A stretch of DNA of 9,363 nt, from NCBI GenBank assembly GCA_027484495.1, contig JAIXSW010000371.1, positions 1 through 9,363 on the forward strand. The letters are read 5' to 3'. Source of the stretch: Gammaproteobacteria bacterium. GTDB lineage: Bacteria; Pseudomonadota; Gammaproteobacteria; Enterobacterales; Alteromonadaceae. The notes under the pieces are model-generated. The model was not told the DNA's origin. It did no database searches and saw only the letters and a program-made list of their open reading frames with translations. Positions 7,401 to 9,363 of the stretch are shown here, piece by piece. Both the position numbers and the translations under genes were made by a program. Position 1 is the stretch's first letter. Each line of letters starts with the position of its first letter.

Positions 7401-7666
7401 AGGAAGCAGCCCGCCTGCGTTTACGCCCGATTCTGATGACGTCCATTGCCTTTGTCATGGGGGTGGTGCCACTGGTGTTTAGCAGTGGTGCCGGTGCGGA
7501 AATGCGTCAGGCCATGGGCGTGGCAGTATTTGCCGGCATGATCGGTGTGACCTTGTTTGGTCTGCTGTTAACGCCACTGTTCTACACCATGCTGGCTGGC
7601 AAAAAACCAGCGCAGATCAGCGACAATACCAACCTGCCAAACCATGCCGGGGTGACTCATGACTAA
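4487..7666 (+). CDS. RND multidrug efflux transporter, HAE1 family, MexF/OqxB-like
   Basis: This is the proton-driven pump subunit, a trimer in the inner membrane that exports amphipathic compounds. At 1059 residues it has full family length. It shows the usual duplicated layout: TM1 at about 10-30, first porter and docking loop to about 335, TM2-7 to about 570, second loop to about 875, and TM8-12 to the end. The proton-relay residues are intact: Asp409-Asp410 in IGIVVDDAIV (TM4), Lys948 in GLATKNAILIVEF (TM10) and Thr985 with Arg980 in RLRPILMTS (TM11). The porter-loop motif GLGTIGGFRLQLED at 681-694 is what I recall from MexF and OqxB, which suggests that branch with chloramphenicol- or quinolone-type substrates. 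The substrate is inferred only. GGGAG (4478-4482) lies 4 bases before ATG 4487 and 7 before ATG 4490, so either may start. The gene overlaps the next by 8 bases. Confidence 0.97.
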   Translation: MMLSNYFLRRPIFAAVLSLLFVISGAIAVWQLPITEYPEVVPPTVVVTASYPGANPKVIADTVASPLEQEINGVENMLYMSSQATSDGRMTLTITFAIGSDVDKAQSQVQARVDRAKPRLPQEVQRLGIVTEKSSPDLTMVVHLTSPDDRYDMLYLSNYAAQNIKDELARIDGVGAVRLFGAREYSMRVWLDPNKVAALGLTPPQIVNAIREQNQQAAAGSLGAQPSGSSEFQLLINVKGRLTSTEEFGNIIIKTGANGELSYLKDVARLELGASSYALRSLLDNKDAIAIPVFQASGSNAIQISDDVRARMAELSQNFPEGLSYDIVYDPTVFVRGSIEAVVKTLFEAILLVVLVVVLFLQTWRASIIPLVAVPVSLIGTFAFMHLFGFSLNALSLFGLVLAIGIVVDDAIVVVENVERNIEAGLSPLAATQQAMKEVTGPIIATTLVLAAVFVPTAFMTGLTGQFYKQFALTITISTVISALNSLTLSPALAALLLKPHGAAPDKLTVLLDKLFGRFVFRPFNRLFARGSESYGKAVRKIIRFGGLTGVLYLGLLGLTGGIFANTPTGYVPQQDKQYLVAFAQLPDAASLERTEAVIKKMSEIALKHPGVAHSVAFPGLSINGFTNSPNAGIVFTPLKDFSERQDPSLSAGAIAADLNAQFAGIQDAFIAIFPPPPVQGLGTIGGFRLQLEDKANLGYEELYKVTMAVQMKAWQTPELAGVFSGYQVNVPQLDLDVDRVKAKAQGVSLDDLFATLQGYLGGTYANDFNQFGRTYQVNVQADEAFRQDPAQIANLKVNNQQGELVPIGSFVNVNYSAGPDRVMHYNGFTTAEINGGPAPGYSSGEARAAIEKILAETLPPGISYEWTELTYQQILAGHAEYLVFPLVLLLVFMVLAALYESLRLPLAILLIVPMTLLSAMIGVWIFGGDNNIFTQIGLIVLVGLATKNAILIVEFAREKQQHGMTALQAVQEAARLRLRPILMTSIAFVMGVVPLVFSSGAGAEMRQAMGVAVFAGMIGVTLFGLLLTPLFYTMLAGKKPAQISDNTNLPNHAGVTHD

Positions 7667-9011
7667 GCTGTTTCGTCTCTCTGCCATTGCCGTGTTGCTG
7701 AGTCTCGGCGGCTGTGTCAGCAGTGAATATCAGATCCCGGCACAACTGACTGCCGAACAGCCATTGCCGGCACAATATCAGCTGGAAGCTGCGCCGGCGC
7801 GCTGGTGGCAACAACTGAATGACCCGCAACTGATGACGCTGTTGCACCAGGCTGGCGCGCAAAACGCCAGCTTGCTGGCCGCCAGCGCCAATGTAAAACG
7901 CTATGCTGCGCTGCAAAGTGACGCTGCAGATAATGATCTGCCCAAGCTCACCGCAGCGGCAGGCATGGAGCGCTCACAACAAGGCAAAGACGGCGTCGTT
8001 TCCAGCCGCTATCAGCAAGGCGCCAGTCTTGCCTGGCAGCTGGATTTATCCGGCGCTGTTGCGTTGGCAGCAGAAGCTGCGCAGCAAGATCGCGAAATCG
8101 CGCTGCTGCGCCTACAGGAAGTGCAACTGGCCGTGCTGACGCAGGTTGCCCGGCACTACGGCGACTGGCTCGGTGCCCAGCTGCAGATTGATGTGGCGCA
8201 GGCTAATTTGGCGAATCTGGCCAAGACCCGCACTATCGTGCAGGCGCAGCTGGATGCCGGCAGTGCTTCTGCACTGGAACTGACCCGGTTGCAGGCGCAG
8301 GTATATCAGGTTGAAGCCGGGCTGCCCGCACTCTATCTGCAGCAGTCACAAGCGCAGTTAGCTCTGGCCGCGCTAACGGCCCAAACAGAAGTGCAACTGA
8401 CCAAACGCAGCCTGCCACAATTCAGTCAGCCGCTGGCACTGTCACAGTGGCAGGATGCGCTGGCCAAACGGCCGGATCTGGCAATTGCTGAGCGGCAGCT
8501 CGCCAAAGCCCATACTCAGCTGGCGATTGATAAAGCCGCCTGGTATCCGCAGTTGTCGCTGCAGGGTTTTCTTGGTTTTGTGTCGCTTGGTAGTGTCAAA
8601 ACCGGCAGCGACCAGCAAAGCTGGAGCCTAGCGCCGAGTCTGAGCCTACCGGCGGCAGATCCGATGTCCGTGGCCGATCGCATCGACGCCAGCAGCGCCG
8701 GCACTGAAGTGGCGCTGCAGCAATATCGTGCCCAGGTGTTTGCGGTGGTGCGGGATGTAAAAGGCAGTCTGGATACTTACAATCAGGGTCGGCGCGCGCA
8801 GTTAGTGCAGCAGCAACAGTTGGCAGCCAGCGCTGAAGCAGTGCGGCTGACGCAATTGCGCTATCAAAGTGGCATGGCCGATTTTCTGCAACTACTGGAT
8901 GCTGAGCGTGAGCTACTGAGTGCCCGCGATCAGGCCGCAAGGCTAAGTCTCGCCAACTATCAGCATCTGGTGGGTTTGTATCAGGAATTCGCTGCCGGGC
9001 TGGTGTTATAG
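7659..9011 (+). CDS. RND efflux outer-membrane factor lipoprotein (NodT/OprN-type, TolC superfamily)
   Basis: This is the outer-membrane channel of the pump, a trimeric beta-barrel with a long periplasmic alpha-barrel. It has 450 residues, slightly short for the family. The N-terminus is a lipoprotein signal with the lipobox SLGGC and Cys19. WWQQLNDPQL at 49-58 is the usual start of the mature domain. Two outer-membrane efflux repeats follow, at about 58-240 and 262-445. Family hallmarks are LAWQLDLSG at 124-132, RPDLAIAERQL at 271-281, AWYPQLSLQG at 294-303, and YQSGMADFLQLLDAERELL at 402-420. The segment at 326-349, where relatives carry a PxFDGGR-like motif, reads PSLSLPAADPMSVAD here and lacks the Asp-Gly-Gly. 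The start codon lies inside the RND gene (8-base overlap), so translation is probably coupled. It is the last operon gene and ends 3 bases from the convergent next gene. Confidence 0.93.
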   Translation: MTKLFRLSAIAVLLSLGGCVSSEYQIPAQLTAEQPLPAQYQLEAAPARWWQQLNDPQLMTLLHQAGAQNASLLAASANVKRYAALQSDAADNDLPKLTAAAGMERSQQGKDGVVSSRYQQGASLAWQLDLSGAVALAAEAAQQDREIALLRLQEVQLAVLTQVARHYGDWLGAQLQIDVAQANLANLAKTRTIVQAQLDAGSASALELTRLQAQVYQVEAGLPALYLQQSQAQLALAALTAQTEVQLTKRSLPQFSQPLALSQWQDALAKRPDLAIAERQLAKAHTQLAIDKAAWYPQLSLQGFLGFVSLGSVKTGSDQQSWSLAPSLSLPAADPMSVADRIDASSAGTEVALQQYRAQVFAVVRDVKGSLDTYNQGRRAQLVQQQQLAASAEAVRLTQLRYQSGMADFLQLLDAERELLSARDQAARLSLANYQHLVGLYQEFAAGLVL

Positions 9012-9014
9012 CGC

Positions 9015-9363
9015 TTATTTCATCGGTTGTTTGACGGTCAGCTGCCAGCTGTATTTTTGCAACAGCGCTTTGAAATCGCCATGACTGGCGCGAGCGCTGA
9101 TGTAATTATCCAGCAGCTGGCGCTGCAACGGTTTTAAGCGCGGCGAATAGACACAATGCAACTGATAATGCGTCAGCTGCAGCTGTTGCAGCCGGTTCAC
9201 CGGTAACAGGTAATGCGCCGCAATTTCTGACATCACCACAATGTCTGCTTTGCCGGCAAGGAATGCAGACGCTGCTTCCTCTGGCGATAAATAATCCTGT
9301 CGGGTTAACCGCCCAGCCCGGAATAACGGTTCCAGTTCCGGATACTTATATCCGCTGGTGGTC
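9015..9363 (-). CDS. C-terminal part of a probable periplasmic solute-binding protein (family 3-like), truncated by window edge
   Basis: The frame is open from the window edge to the TAA at 9017-9015 and gives 115 C-terminal residues; the start lies outside the window. My translation reads TTSGYKYPELEPLF, then SPEEAASAFLAGKADIVVMS, and ends in KALLQKYSWQL. A GY.YP motif, a Glu-Ala pair ahead of FLAGKADIVV, and a closing LLQKY segment are typical of the second lobe of family 3 extracellular solute-binding domains, used by amino-acid ABC transporters and by some sensor proteins. No transporter gene is visible here. Many gammaproteobacteria carry orphan proteins of this kind with no known ligand, so the ligand is not assigned. 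A GTG at 9239 is internal and is not the true start. Confidence 0.65.
   Translation of the reverse strand, partial: TTSGYKYPELEPLFRAGRLTRQDYLSPEEAASAFLAGKADIVVMSEIAAHYLLPVNRLQQLQLTHYQLHCVYSPRLKPLQRQLLDNYISARASHGDFKALLQKYSWQLTVKQPMK

Overview
The window looks like chromosomal DNA of a Gram-negative gammaproteobacterium. The evidence is outer-membrane and periplasmic proteins, lipoboxes, a membrane-bound GGDEF protein with the 7TMR-DISM architecture, and a complete RND tripartite pump. The style recalls Alteromonadales such as Rheinheimera or Alishewanella, but that is an impression from memory and not a phylogenetic result. No mobile element, CRISPR array, tRNA or rRNA was seen.

Layout. (1) Positions 18-1820, minus strand: a 600-residue diguanylate cyclase with a periplasmic sensor domain and seven membrane helices. 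It starts at TTG behind a strong ribosome binding site and has a good promoter candidate upstream. (2) Positions 1969-2181, plus strand: a small predicted secreted protein of unknown function, convergent with the next gene. (3) Positions 2187-2825, minus strand: a TetR-family repressor. (4) Positions 2826-3199: a regulatory intergenic region with three copies of a 14-base element (TACCRRTCAGTACA), promoter candidates on both strands and a self-complementary segment. (5) Positions 3200-9011, plus strand: an efflux operon in the order membrane fusion lipoprotein, RND transporter, outer-membrane factor. The gaps are 21 bases and then an 8-base overlap. (6) From 9015 to the window edge, minus strand: the C-terminal part of a probable periplasmic solute-binding protein, convergent with the pump operon.

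How the genes work together. The three pump proteins should form one envelope-spanning complex driven by proton flux. The RND and fusion proteins most resemble the MexE-MexF / OqxA-OqxB branch, whose members export chloramphenicol, quinolones and other amphipathic compounds; the substrate here is not known. The TetR gene is divergent from the pump, and the repeated elements sit directly on the pump promoter candidate. The simplest reading is a repressor that controls both itself and the pump. The diguanylate cyclase, the small secreted protein and the solute-binding protein show no evident link to the pump.

I found no clearly new biological system. The most interesting parts are the three-site operator region with its interlocked opposing promoters, the small secreted protein, and an outer-membrane factor that has lost the usual Asp-Gly-Gly motif in its second half.
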